Shown here one piece after another: positions 26,927 through 36,254 of a stretch of 64,000 nt of DNA; the stretch's first letter is position 1, and every line of letters starts with the position of its first letter. Where the stretch lies: the NCBI RefSeq assembly GCF_014490665.1, contig NZ_CP061038.1, positions 4,176,501-4,240,500 of the forward strand. The letters are read 5' to 3'. The notes beneath the pieces are model-generated. The model was not told the DNA's origin. It saw only the letters and a list, made by a program, of their open reading frames with translations, and did no database searches. The position numbers were made by a program, and so were the translations under genes. Origin of the DNA: Sphingomonas alpina. GTDB taxonomy: Bacteria > Pseudomonadota > Alphaproteobacteria > Sphingomonadales > Sphingomonadaceae.

Positions 26927-28605
26927 TGCGCCTCGGTCTCGACCGTCTCCAGCCGCTCGGCCGCGCGCTGATGCTGCCGATCGCCGTGCTGCCGGTGGCG
27001 GGGCTGCTGCTCCGCCTCGGCCAGTCCGACATGCTCGACATCGCCTTCATCGCAGCAGCAGGCCAAGCGATCTTCGCCAATCTCGGGCTGCTCTTCGCGA
27101 TCGGCGTCGCGGTCGGGCTGGCACGCGAGAATAACGGTGCGGCGGGCCTGGCCGGGGCGGTCGCTTTCCTCGTCACGGTCGAGGGCGGCAAAGTGCTGCT
27201 CACCGTGCCGCCCGAAGTGACGGCGGCATTCGCCGAACAGGCGACCCGCGATCTCGCCACCGCGGCGTGGAAGACCAAGGAGCTGGCCAAGCTCAGCGTC
27301 CCCGCCGGCATCCTGTCCGGGCTCGTCTCGGGCTGGCTCTACAACCGCTATTCCGGGATCAAGCTGCCCGATTATCTTGCCTTTTTCGGCGGCCGCCGCT
27401 TCGTGCCGATCGCCGCCGGGTTCGCCGGGCTGATCGGTGCTGCGGTCTTCGGGCTTGGCTTTCCGATCCTCGAAGGCGCGATCGACGCGCTCAGCCGCTG
27501 GGTGGTCAGCGCCGGGCCGATCGGGCTGTTCGTCTATGGCACGCTCAACCGGCTGCTGATCGTCACCGGGCTGCACCATATCCTCAACAATATCGCCTGG
27601 TTCATCATCGGCGATTATCATGGCGCGACCGGCGACCTGAATCGCTTCTTCGCTCGCGACCCCAGCGCGGGCGCGTTCATGAGCGGCCATTTCCCGGTCA
27701 TGATGTTCGGCCTGCCCGCCGCATGCCTCGCCATGTACCGCTCGGCCTTGCCCGACCGGCGCAAGGCAGTCGGCGGCATGCTGCTCAGCCTCGCGCTGAC
27801 CTCGCTGCTGACCGGCGTGACCGAGCCGATCGAATTCACCTTCATGTTCCTCGCGCCCCTGCTTTACGTCCTGCACGCCGTGCTGACCGGGATAGCGATG
27901 GTGGTAATGGATGCGCTCGGCGTCCGGCTCGGCTTCGGCTTTTCCGCCGGGCTGTTCGACTATGTGCTCAACTATGGTCTGGCGACGCGGCCGCTGATGC
28001 TGTTCCCGGTCGGTGCAGCCTATTTCGCGATCTACTATTTCGCGTTCCGCTACTGCATCCGGCGCTTCAACTTGAAGACGCCGGGCCGCGAGACCGAGCC
28101 GGCCACCGTCGCCACCGCATCGTCATCGTCGGACGATCAGGCGGCGGGGATCGTTCGCGCGCTGGGGGGATCGTCCAATCTGGTGTCGATCGATGCCTGC
28201 ACCACCAGGCTGAGGCTGAAGCTGGTCGATCCGGCGCAGGTCGATGAAGCGGCGCTCAAGGCGCTGGGCGCGCGCGGCGTGGTCCGGCCCGGCGGTAACG
28301 CACTGCAAGTCGTGCTCGGCCCGATCGCCGACCGCGTCGCGGGCGAGATGCGCGCGTTGTCGCACGGGGCCCCGCCAGTCGCAGCGCCGGCGATGGCCGA
28401 ACCGTTACCTGCTGAACCGAACGCAGCATGGGTCGCGGCGCTCGGCGGCGCGGCGAATGTCCTGGAGCTGTCGATCAGCGCCGGCCGCGTGCGTGCCCGC
28501 GTTGCCAATCCCGCCGCGATCCAGCGCGGTGCGATTACCCAAGCCGCGCCACGCGGCTGGAACGAGGTATCACCCGGCGTGATCCACGCCCTGGTCGGTT
28601 TTTAG
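26926..28605 (+). CDS. nagE: PTS GlcNAc permease IIC-IIB with extra IIB-like tail
   Basis: A 559-aa permease that imports and phosphorylates N-acetylglucosamine. The IIC domain (about 1-375) begins RLQPLGRALMLPIAVLPVAGLLLRLG and contains GLHHILNN and GVTEPIEFTFMF, both typical. The IIB domain follows with phospho-Cys425 in SIDACTTRLRLKL. After a Pro/Ala linker a second IIB-like segment (ALGGAANVLELSISAGRVRARV) aligns with the first, but the Cys is replaced by Ser, so it is probably not phosphorylated. The ATG overlaps the stop of the IIA-HPr-EI gene (TGATG). There is no IIA here because it is fused to HPr-EI. Confidence 0.92.
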   Translation: MRLGLDRLQPLGRALMLPIAVLPVAGLLLRLGQSDMLDIAFIAAAGQAIFANLGLLFAIGVAVGLARENNGAAGLAGAVAFLVTVEGGKVLLTVPPEVTAAFAEQATRDLATAAWKTKELAKLSVPAGILSGLVSGWLYNRYSGIKLPDYLAFFGGRRFVPIAAGFAGLIGAAVFGLGFPILEGAIDALSRWVVSAGPIGLFVYGTLNRLLIVTGLHHILNNIAWFIIGDYHGATGDLNRFFARDPSAGAFMSGHFPVMMFGLPAACLAMYRSALPDRRKAVGGMLLSLALTSLLTGVTEPIEFTFMFLAPLLYVLHAVLTGIAMVVMDALGVRLGFGFSAGLFDYVLNYGLATRPLMLFPVGAAYFAIYYFAFRYCIRRFNLKTPGRETEPATVATASSSSDDQAAGIVRALGGSSNLVSIDACTTRLRLKLVDPAQVDEAALKALGARGVVRPGGNALQVVLGPIADRVAGEMRALSHGAPPVAAPAMAEPLPAEPNAAWVAALGGAANVLELSISAGRVRARVANPAAIQRGAITQAAPRGWNEVSPGVIHALVGF

Positions 28606-29002
28606 AAGAACAAGCTGCTCCCCGGCGAAGGCCGGGACCCAGTCGGGAAGCAGCCTTGGCTGTCAACGTGATCATCGACATGACTCTCAAGGTGGATCAG
28701 CCCGATTCAACTTCCCTGCCAATCATGGCAGCGTCGAGCCGGACAGGACGTCACGACATCCCGCCCCGCTCTTTCGCATTGTTGGAAAACAAGGACTGGT
28801 TCCGCGCCTGCTGTTCCGGCGCAGAACAGCAATCGTCGATGCTGTTCTGCGCTGTTCCGATGCTGTTATTGAATAACAGCACGGACCGGGTTCAAGCTGT
28901 TGAAAATCGGTCCGTAATTTTGGCCGAAAATCCAACTTAACAGCATCGGAAAAAATTCGGCCGATTTACAGCATGAACGCATGCGAATCGGCTCCCTCGC
29001 TT
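28606..29002. other. Intergenic region with clustered GCTGTT/AACAGC words
   Basis: About 400 bp between nagE and convergent rhaT without a credible gene. After the nagE hairpin, the part from 28811 to 28945 holds eight copies of GCTGTT or its complement AACAGC, including the perfect hairpin GCTGTTAT-TGA-ATAACAGC at 28863-28881. The local GC content drops. Short open frames here have no recognisable content. Confidence 0.5.
28614..28654. repeat. Nested hairpin repeat after nagE
   Basis: CCCGGC-GAAG-GCCGGG (28621-28636) is a perfect short stem. It is enclosed by GCTGCTCCC and GGGAAGCAGC (28614 and 28645 onwards), which pair with one bulge. The CCCGGCGAAGGCCGGG word is the kind of dispersed sphingomonad intergenic element seen in many genomes. 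Placed 9 bp after the nagE stop, it can stabilise or end the nag transcript. Confidence 0.6.
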
Positions 29003-30070
29003 TCACTTGGCCAGCGCGTTGCCCACCCCGATGATCATCGTCGAGGCGATCAGGATCGCAATGCCGAGCCGCACGAGATTGCGTGTGCCCCCGCTCGCCG
29101 AGGCCCATTCGCGCAAGGCGAAGCCCCACAGGGTCGAGAACAGGATGATGCTCGCCATATGCAGCGTCCAGGACGAGAAGCCGAAGCGCCCCATCTGGCT
29201 TTCGCCCATCGTGTAGAAGAAGAACTGGAAGTACCACAACGTCCCACCCAGCGCAGCGAGCAGGTAATTGGCGCGCAGCGGCACTGCCGTGGCCGGTGCT
29301 ACCTTCGCGGCACGGCCGACAAATTCTCCCGCGCTGCCATTGCGCAGGATCAGGATCGCACACCAGATCAGGTTGGTGCTCAGGCCACCGAGCAGCACGA
29401 CGCACAGCACCGGCAGGCCCTGCCATAGCGGATCGGTGCCCGCCGCCAGCGTCAGCGTACGGATCGGCTGGCCGGCGTCGAGGCCAAAGGCGAAGCAACT
29501 CGACATGACGCCGGAGAACAAGGCGATGGCAAGGCCGCGCTTGAGGTTGAATTCGGCGACGCCGACGGTTGCCGTCTCACCGCTCGTTTCGCGTTCCTTG
29601 GCCTGGCCGGCGCGCGCAACGATGAGGATGCCGATCACCGCCACAAGGATGCCGAGCAGCGTGACCTGGCCGCTGGTCGTGGCGGCCAGCGCCGGCAATG
29701 TCCCACGAAAGATCGGCGGCCCGAGCGTACCGATCACCGTGGTCAGCCCAAGCGCCACCGCCATGCCGAGCGACAGGCCGAGATACCGCATGGTGAGACC
29801 GAAGGTCAGGCCACCCAGGCCCCAACCCGCGCCCCAGAACCAGCACCAGAACAAGGTTTCCCTCGGCACCGCGCCGATCACGCCGAACAGGTCGTGCGTC
29901 TGCAGGCTGGCGAACAGCCAGGGCATGACCAGCCAGCTGAACACGCCGCCGGTCAGCCAGAAAATCTCCCACGACCAGCCCTTGATACGCTTGTAGGGGA
30001 CGTAGAAGCTGGCCGAGGACAAGCCGCCGATCCAGTGAAACAACACGCCGAGCAACGGGTTTCCGTCCAT
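29003..30070 (-). CDS. rhaT: L-rhamnose-proton symporter
   Basis: A 355-aa integral membrane protein with about ten helices, matching RhaT: FHWIGGLSSASFYVPYKRIKGWSWE near the start, GWGLGGLTFGLTMRYLG-SLGMAVALG in the middle and the GTLWYFQFFFYTMGESQMG segment. It imports L-rhamnose with a proton. GGAGGGG directly precedes two adjacent ATGs; the second (30068-30070) has better spacing. It is the last gene of the rhaB-lldD-rhaT transcript. Confidence 0.92.
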   Translation of the reverse strand: MDGNPLLGVLFHWIGGLSSASFYVPYKRIKGWSWEIFWLTGGVFSWLVMPWLFASLQTHDLFGVIGAVPRETLFWCWFWGAGWGLGGLTFGLTMRYLGLSLGMAVALGLTTVIGTLGPPIFRGTLPALAATTSGQVTLLGILVAVIGILIVARAGQAKERETSGETATVGVAEFNLKRGLAIALFSGVMSSCFAFGLDAGQPIRTLTLAAGTDPLWQGLPVLCVVLLGGLSTNLIWCAILILRNGSAGEFVGRAAKVAPATAVPLRANYLLAALGGTLWYFQFFFYTMGESQMGRFGFSSWTLHMASIILFSTLWGFALREWASASGGTRNLVRLGIAILIASTMIIGVGNALAK

Positions 30071-30082
30071 CATCCCCTCCGT

Positions 30083-31228
30083 TCAGTCTTTTACGAGAAT
30101 GTCGGGCGTGATCGCCGCCACGTCGGTCACCCCGGTCAGCGCCATCGCCACGCGCATCTCGGCGGCGATCAGTTCCAGCACATGCGCGACGCCGCGCTCG
30201 CCGTCACCGGCCAGCGCATAGGCCCAGGCGCGACCAAGCAGCACGCCGCGCGCGCCGAGCGCGAGCATGCGCACCACGTCGAGCCCCGAGCGGATGCCGC
30301 CATCGGCCAGCACGGTGAGCCGGTCGCCGACCGCCGCGGCGATCGCCGGCAAGGCGTGCGCAGTCGACGGCACGCCGTCGAGCTGCCGCCCGCCATGGTT
30401 CGACACGACGATGCCGTCCGCGCCGAGCGTCGCCGCCTCGCGCGCATCCTCGACGTCGAGCAGGCCCTTGATGATCAGCGGACCGGTCCATTCGGTGCGA
30501 ATGAAGTCGAGGTCGCGCCAGGTCACGGTCGGGTCGAAATTGGCTCGCATCCAGGCGAAGAAATCCTCCAGCCCGGTCTTGCCCGCCAGTACCGAGGCGA
30601 CATTGCCGAGCCCGTGCGGCCGGCCGCACACGCCGACATCCCACGCCCAGCGCGGATGCAGCGCCGCCTGCCCGAAACGCCGCAGTCCGCCGCGCAAGCC
30701 CGGCGCGCCGGCAAGCCCCGAACGCAGGTCGCCATAGCGGCTGCCCGGCACCGGCATGTCGACAGTGAACACCAGAGCGGTACACCCCGTCTCGCGCGCC
30801 AATGCGAGCAGCTCGCGCATGAAGCCCCGGTCGCGGATCATGTAGAGCTGGAACCAGAAGGGCTGCGGGCTGGCCGCCGCGACTTCGGCGACGGTACAAA
30901 CCGACACGGTCGACAAGGTGAAGGGAATGCCCGCAGCGGCAGCGGCGCGCGCCGCCTGAGTCTCGCCACGCCTTGCATTCATCCCCGCCAGGCCGATTGG
31001 TCCAAGCCCCACCGGCATGGCCTGGCGCATGCCGAACAGGCTGGTCGACAAGTCGATCGACCCGACATCGCGCAGCACACGCTGACGCAGCGCGATCGAT
31101 TCGAGATCGGTGACGTTCCGGCGCAGCGTGGTCTCCGCATAGGATCCGCCGTCGATATAATCGAACAGGAATCGCGGCAGCCGCGCCTGGGCCAGCGCGC
31201 GATAATCGAGGATGTTCGCCGCCTTCAC
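30083..31228 (-). CDS. lldD: FMN-dependent L-lactate dehydrogenase-like enzyme
   Basis: A 381-aa alpha-hydroxy-acid dehydrogenase of the FMN barrel family. The GTG at 31226-31228 overlaps the kinase stop (GTGA) and gives the usual N-terminus ([28 protein letters not shown]). Active-site elements: [45 protein letters not shown] with the catalytic His and FMN-contacting residues, and [12 protein letters not shown]. Rhamnose breakdown through RhaEW yields L-lactate, so this enzyme would oxidise it to pyruvate and pass electrons to quinone. The substrate is inferred from the operon. Confidence 0.85.
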   Translation of the reverse strand: MKAANILDYRALAQARLPRFLFDYIDGGSYAETTLRRNVTDLESIALRQRVLRDVGSIDLSTSLFGMRQAMPVGLGPIGLAGMNARRGETQAARAAAAAGIPFTLSTVSVCTVAEVAAASPQPFWFQLYMIRDRGFMRELLALARETGCTALVFTVDMPVPGSRYGDLRSGLAGAPGLRGGLRRFGQAALHPRWAWDVGVCGRPHGLGNVASVLAGKTGLEDFFAWMRANFDPTVTWRDLDFIRTEWTGPLIIKGLLDVEDAREAATLGADGIVVSNHGGRQLDGVPSTAHALPAIAAAVGDRLTVLADGGIRSGLDVVRMLALGARGVLLGRAWAYALAGDGERGVAHVLELIAAEMRVAMALTGVTDVAAITPDILVKD

Positions 31229-32634
31229 GCCGCCACCGCCAGCCCGGCAATGCGTTGGCGCCACAACTGGCGATAGCCGGTCAAATCCACGTCGAGCGGC
31301 GCAACCCGGTCCAACGCCGCGGGCGGCGCCAGCGCCGCATCGACCAGCCGGAGCGCACCATACGATACGTCGTTATGCGCAACTCCGGTATAGATGGCGG
31401 TGTCGGGCCGCAACGCCGCCAGCGCGCGCACGAACACCTGCGCCTCGGCAAAGCGCCCCTCGATCAGCAGCCGCTCGCGCGAGCCGATCAGGTCGAGCGA
31501 CGCGTCGGCGACCAAAGCCGCATAAAGGCATGCTGCGGCCCGCACCGCATAGGCATCCTCGGGCTCCGCCACCCACTCGCCCGATCCGGACGGGAAAGGG
31601 CCGACCCCGGGCATCATCGACGGCAAGGCCATCGCCCCCGCTGCCACCACCTGTTCGACCGCAGCGATCAGCGCCGGCTGATCGGGCTTGATGTCGACGC
31701 GGCGCGTGTCGATGCCGCTGAGCAACTCGATCTCGCGCCCGCCCATGAAGCGCGACGAGGGTACCAGGCACCCGCGCACATCGACATTGACCAGGCAATC
31801 GCGTGCCTCGGGCAGGTCGGCGATCTCGACCACCGCATCGGCGCCGGGCGAACGCATCGCCACGAACCAGGTCCCGGTCGACAGGATCGTCGCCTCATGA
31901 TCGCCAATCTCGGCAAAGGCGCGCGCGGCATGGAGCGCGGCGTTCGAATCGTGCAGCCCGGCATGGATGCGGACATCCGCCGGCAATCCGGTCCGCGCCG
32001 CCATCGCCGGGGAAATGGTCCCGATCACATCGCCGGCGCGGGCGAGCGGCGCGAACAGCGCCGCCCAGCCGCGCCGCTCGGCCATCTCCGACGGCCGCTC
32101 GTCCGCCGGGCGCCACAAATCGCTGTGGCAGCCAAGGCTGGTCACCTCCGACACGGCGACCCCCGACAACAGCCATGCCCAATATTGCGCCCAGGGCAGG
32201 ATCGTCGCCTCGCGCGTCAGCAATGCCGGATAAAGATCGTCGAGCAGATCGAGTTGCGCGCCGATATTGAGCCCGGCCGGCAGCGACGGCGAGCCCGTCG
32301 CGGCAAAGGGGTCACGGCCCGCATCATAGCGCGCGCGACGCTCGGCGGGCAGGTTTTGCTCATAATCGATCGGCGGCACGGCCAGTTGCCCGTTGCGCAG
32401 GATCGCGATCGCGGCGCCATGCGCGACGGGCACGATCGCGGCGATTCGGCCAAGCCCGGCGAAGTCGGCCAGCACCGTCGCCATCCACGCCTCGATTCCG
32501 TTCGAATCGAGCGCGGTATAATGCGGTCCGGCAATGATCTCATTGGCGCGCGTGCGTCGCTCGAGCAACGTTCCGCCATCCCACAAAGTGAGCTTGGACA
32601 TCGTCTTTCCGACATCGAGCACCACCGTCAGCAC
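31225..32634 (-). CDS. rhaB: L-rhamnulokinase-type FGGY kinase
   Basis: A 469-aa FGGY-family sugar kinase. N-terminal phosphate-binding [15 protein letters not shown]; central [12 protein letters not shown] with the likely catalytic Asp; ATP-site [11 protein letters not shown]. It phosphorylates L-rhamnulose to L-rhamnulose-1-P. It begins with GTG (32632-32634) after a GGGGG-rich ribosome site and is divergent from rhaEW. Kinases of this non-enteric RhaB type are usual in alpha-proteobacterial rhamnose operons. First gene of the minus-strand rha transcript. Confidence 0.85.
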   Translation of the reverse strand: MLTVVLDVGKTMSKLTLWDGGTLLERRTRANEIIAGPHYTALDSNGIEAWMATVLADFAGLGRIAAIVPVAHGAAIAILRNGQLAVPPIDYEQNLPAERRARYDAGRDPFAATGSPSLPAGLNIGAQLDLLDDLYPALLTREATILPWAQYWAWLLSGVAVSEVTSLGCHSDLWRPADERPSEMAERRGWAALFAPLARAGDVIGTISPAMAARTGLPADVRIHAGLHDSNAALHAARAFAEIGDHEATILSTGTWFVAMRSPGADAVVEIADLPEARDCLVNVDVRGCLVPSSRFMGGREIELLSGIDTRRVDIKPDQPALIAAVEQVVAAGAMALPSMMPGVGPFPSGSGEWVAEPEDAYAVRAAACLYAALVADASLDLIGSRERLLIEGRFAEAQVFVRALAALRPDTAIYTGVAHNDVSYGALRLVDAALAPPAALDRVAPLDVDLTGYRQLWRQRIAGLAVAA

Positions 32635-32746
32635 GCCTTGCTACCCCCGCCCTAGATTAAATCTGATCATTTTTTATCGAACCTGATTGTTTACGACCAT
32701 AGCCTGTTGTAGAACGCCGTCAAACGAGAATGAGGGGATTCGACCG
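32635..32746. promoter_or_regulatory. Divergent rha promoter region with 20-bp-phased repeats
   Basis: The spacer between rhaB and rhaEW is AT-rich in its centre. CTGATCATTTTTTATC (from 32663) and CTGATTGTTTACGACC (from 32683) are similar and start exactly 20 bp apart, two helical turns, as expected for a DeoR-family regulator binding in tandem. The rhamnose regulator encoded at 36255 is the obvious candidate. Operator function is inferred from spacing and place only. Confidence 0.45.
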
Positions 32747-34863
32747 ATGGCCGATCGTACATCATCATTGCAGGCCGGTTCGGAAAGTCTGGCCTTCGCC
32801 GTCCCGGCCAATCTCTGGTCGGAACCGACCGCAGCCGTGCTGTCGCCGGAAAATCTGCTGCTCTATCGCTCCAATCTGCTGGGCAGCGACCTGACCATCA
32901 CCAATTTTGGTGGCGGCAACACCTCGGCCAAGCTGGACGAGACCGACCCGCTGACCGGCGAGACGGTGAAGGTGCTTTGGGTCAAGGGATCGGGCGGCGA
33001 TATCGGCTCGATGAAGCTGAACGGCTTTTCGACGCTGTATCTCGACAAGCTGATCGGTCTCGAGCGGCTCTATCGCGGGGTCGAGCATGAAGACGAGATG
33101 GTCGGCTATCTGCCGCACTGCACCTTCAATCTCAATCCGCGCGCAGCATCGATCGACACGCCGCTTCACGCTTTCCTGCCCTTCGCGCATGTCGACCATG
33201 TCCATCCCGATTCTGTCATTGCGCTGGCGGCCGCCAAGGACGGCGAAGCTGCAGTGCAGGAGATCTGGGGGGCGCGGTCGGCTGGCTCGGCTGGAAGCGC
33301 CCGGGCTTCGACCTTGGCCTGCGGTTGCGCGACCATGTCGCCGCCAATCCCGGCTGCATCGGCGTGGTGCTCGCCGGGCACGGCCTGATCTGCTGGGCCG
33401 ATACGTCGCGCGACTGTTACGACCGCACCATCGGCCTGATCGCCGACGCCGCGGCCTATCTCAATACGAAGCTGGCGCTGCGCCCCGATTTCGGCGGCGA
33501 GGTCGCGCCGACTCTCCCCGCCGCCGACCGCAAGGCCGCCGCCGCGCGGCTGATGCCGCGGCTGCGCGGGCTGATGACAGGTGAGCAGTCGAAGGTTGGG
33601 CATTTCTCCGACGATGCCGGGTCGCTGCAGTTCGCCGGGTCGGCCGATTTCGCCCGGCTCGCGGCGGTCGGCACCTCCTGCCCCGATCACTTCCTGCGCA
33701 CCAAGATCGCGCCGCTCGTGCTCGATCCGGCGCAGCTCGACGACGATGCCTATCTCTCGGCCCAGCTCGGCGCATACCGCGAGGGCTATGCCGCTTATTA
33801 TCAGCGCTGCGTCCATCCCGGCGATCCGGCGATGCGCGACCCCAATCCGGTGGTCGTGCTGATCCCCGGCATTGGCCGCATCACCTTCGCCGCCGATAAG
33901 ACCACCGCGCGGCTGGCGGGTGAATTCTACGGCAATGCGATCAACGTGATGCGCGGCGCCGAAGCGATCGGCGGCTATCTCGGTCTGCCCGAGCAGGAAG
34001 CCTATGACATCGAATATTGGCTGCTCGAAGAAGCCAAGCTGCAGCGCATGCCCAAGCCCAAGTCGCTGGCAGGCAAGATCGCGCTGGTCACCGGCGGCGC
34101 GGGCGGCATCGGCATCGCCAGCGCGGAACGGCTGCTCGCCGACGGCGCGTGCGTGATGCTGCTCGACCGCGATGCCCAGACATTGGCCGGCGCACGCGAG
34201 ACGCTTGAGCGCAAGTTCGATGCCGACCGGGTGCGGTCCTCGCTGTGCGACGTCACCGATGAAACGCAGATCGCCGCCGCCTTCGCCGATTGCGCGCGAG
34301 AATTTGGCGGGCTCGACATTCTGGTCGTCAATGCCGGTATCGCATCCTCGGCCTCGATCGAGGATACCAGCGTCGAGATGTGGAGCCGCAATTACGACGT
34401 GCTGGCGCAGGGCTATTTCCTGACCTCGCGCGAAGCCTTCCCGCTGCTGCGCGCGGCGGGCGGCGGATCGATCGTGTTCATCGGATCGAAGAACGGCATC
34501 GCGCCGGCGACCAACGCTTCGGCCTATGCCTCGGCCAAGGCAGCGGCGCTGCATCTCGCGCGCTGCCTCGCGCTTGAGGGCGCGCCGCACGGCATCCGCG
34601 TCAACACGGTCAATCCCGACGCGGTGATCAAGGGATCACGCATCTGGGACGGCGACTGGCGTCAGGAACGCGCCGATGCGCACGGCATCGATTCGGGCGA
34701 GGAGCTGGAGGCGCATTATCGCAACCGCTCGATGCTCAAACGCGACGTGCTGCCGGCCGATGTCGCCGAAGCCGTGGCCTTTTTCGCATCCGCGACATCG
34801 GCGAAATCAACCGGTAATCTGCTCAACGTCGATGCCGGCAACGCTCAGGCCTTTCCGCGCTAA
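32747..34863 (+). pseudogene. rhaEW: Rhamnulose-1-P aldolase/lactaldehyde dehydrogenase RhaEW, frameshifted
   Basis: The first part (32747 to about 33270) encodes the class II aldolase domain start, with FGGGNTSAKL and the metal-site HVDHVHPDS. The second part (about 33267-34863) continues the aldolase (CIGVVLAGHGLICW) and then an SDR domain with VTGGAGGIG and YASAK. The frames join at a run of six G (33267-33272): seven G would restore one 706-aa protein reading IWGGAVGWLGWKRPGFDLG. RhaE cleaves L-rhamnulose-1-P to DHAP and lactaldehyde, and RhaW oxidises the latter to L-lactate. The gene may be truly broken, slippage-corrected, or carry a base-calling error in a homopolymer. Everything around it looks intact, which favours an error or phase variation. 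Confidence 0.85.
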
Positions 34864-34890
34864 TAAGTGATGATTTGAGGGAGATACAGG

Positions 34891-36186
34891 ATGGCGAACG
34901 GCCCCGCGCTGACGCTCGACCAGATCGGTAGCCATAATGCCGAGCGCATCGATGCGCTGGCGGAGGATTATGCCGCGCTGGATCGCCAGCTGGCGCGTCG
35001 CGGCGTCGACATCGCACAGGTGAAGAGCGCGGTCGCGACCTTCAGCGTCGCGGTGCCGAGCTGGGGCGCCGGGCGTGGCGGCACGCGCTTCGCCAAATTC
35101 CCGATTCCCGGCGAGCCGACCAACATCCATGAGAAGCTCGAGGATTGCGGGCTGATCCAGCAGCTCGGCCAGGTCACACCGCGCGTCAGCCCGCATTTTC
35201 CATGGGACAAGGTCAGCGACTACGCCGCGCTGCGCGAGGAAGCGGCGAACCTTGGCCTCGGTTTCGATGCGGTCAATTCGAACACCTTCCAGGACCAGCC
35301 CGGCCAGGCGCACAGCTATCGCAGCGGCAGTCTGTCCTCGACCGATGCCGATGTCCGCGCCCAGGCGATCGATCATAATATCGAATGCATCGAGATCGGC
35401 CGCCAGCTCGGCTCGCGCGCACTGACCGTGTGGGTCGGCGACGGCACCAACTTCCCCGGCCAGCAGCATCTCGGCCGCTCGCTCGACCGCTATCTCGATG
35501 CGGCGGCGCAGGTCTATGCCGCGCTGCCCGGCGACTGGCGCATGCTGCTCGAACATAAATTGTTCGAACCGGCCTTCTACTCGACCGTCATTTCCGACTG
35601 GGGATCGTCGATGATGGCGGCGCAGGAACTGGGTCCCAAGGCGATGTGCCTGATCGATCTCGGCCATCACGCGCCCAATGTGAACATCGAACAGATCGTC
35701 GCGCGGCTGCACAAGGCGGGCAAGCTCGGCGGCTTCCATTTCAACGACAGCAAATATGGCGATGACGATCTCGACGCCGGCGCGATCAACCCGCACCAGC
35801 TGTTCCTGATCTTCAACGAGCTGGTCGAAGCGGCGCTCGAACCGCGCACCGGATTCGATCCGGCTTATATGATCGACCAGTCGCACAATGTGACCGACCC
35901 GATCGAAAGCATGCTCTGTTCGGCCGAGGCGATCGTCGGCTCCTTCGCCAAGGCGCTGCTGGTCGACCGCGAGGCGCTGCGTGCGGCGCAGGAGTCGAAC
36001 GACGCGATCATCGCCTTCCGCGCGCTGCGTCGTGCCTATGATACCGATGTGGCGCCGATTGTCGCGCTGGCGCGGGCCGAAGCCGGTGGTGCGATCGACC
36101 CGCTTGCGCTGTACCGCACGCTTGGCTGGCGCGAGCGCAAGGCGCAGGAGCGCAATACCGTCGGTCTGGGCGCCGGAATCGTCTGA
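34891..36186 (+). CDS. rhaI: L-rhamnose isomerase (RhaI type)
   Basis: A 431-aa TIM-barrel isomerase converting L-rhamnose to L-rhamnulose. It belongs to the RhaI group typical of Rhizobiales, Sphingomonadales and Bacillus rather than the E. coli RhaA group. Metal-site segments are LLEHKLFEPAFY, CLIDLGHHAPNVN and GFHFNDSKYGDDDLDAG. GAGGGAGA precedes the ATG by about 8 bp. It follows rhaEW by 27 bp and precedes the DeoR-type regulator, so the three form one operon. Confidence 0.92.
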   Translation: MANGPALTLDQIGSHNAERIDALAEDYAALDRQLARRGVDIAQVKSAVATFSVAVPSWGAGRGGTRFAKFPIPGEPTNIHEKLEDCGLIQQLGQVTPRVSPHFPWDKVSDYAALREEAANLGLGFDAVNSNTFQDQPGQAHSYRSGSLSSTDADVRAQAIDHNIECIEIGRQLGSRALTVWVGDGTNFPGQQHLGRSLDRYLDAAAQVYAALPGDWRMLLEHKLFEPAFYSTVISDWGSSMMAAQELGPKAMCLIDLGHHAPNVNIEQIVARLHKAGKLGGFHFNDSKYGDDDLDAGAINPHQLFLIFNELVEAALEPRTGFDPAYMIDQSHNVTDPIESMLCSAEAIVGSFAKALLVDREALRAAQESNDAIIAFRALRRAYDTDVAPIVALARAEAGGAIDPLALYRTLGWRERKAQERNTVGLGAGIV

Positions 36187-36209
36187 TGATCGGATATGCT
36201 TGCATCCGC

Positions 36210-36229
36210 GCGTATCAGGCGTGATACGC
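36210..36229. promoter_or_regulatory. 20-bp palindrome upstream of the rha regulator
   Basis: GCGTATCA-GGCG-TGATACGC is a perfect inverted repeat with 8-bp arms, 26 bp before the regulator ATG. A second palindrome, TTAAAGG-C-CCTTTAA (36241-36255), covers the ribosome binding site AAAGG and touches the start codon, so a hairpin could mask the site. An autoregulatory operator or translational control is plausible. Confidence 0.45.
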
Positions 36230-36254
36230 TGACGGGACCCTTAAAGGCCCTTTA

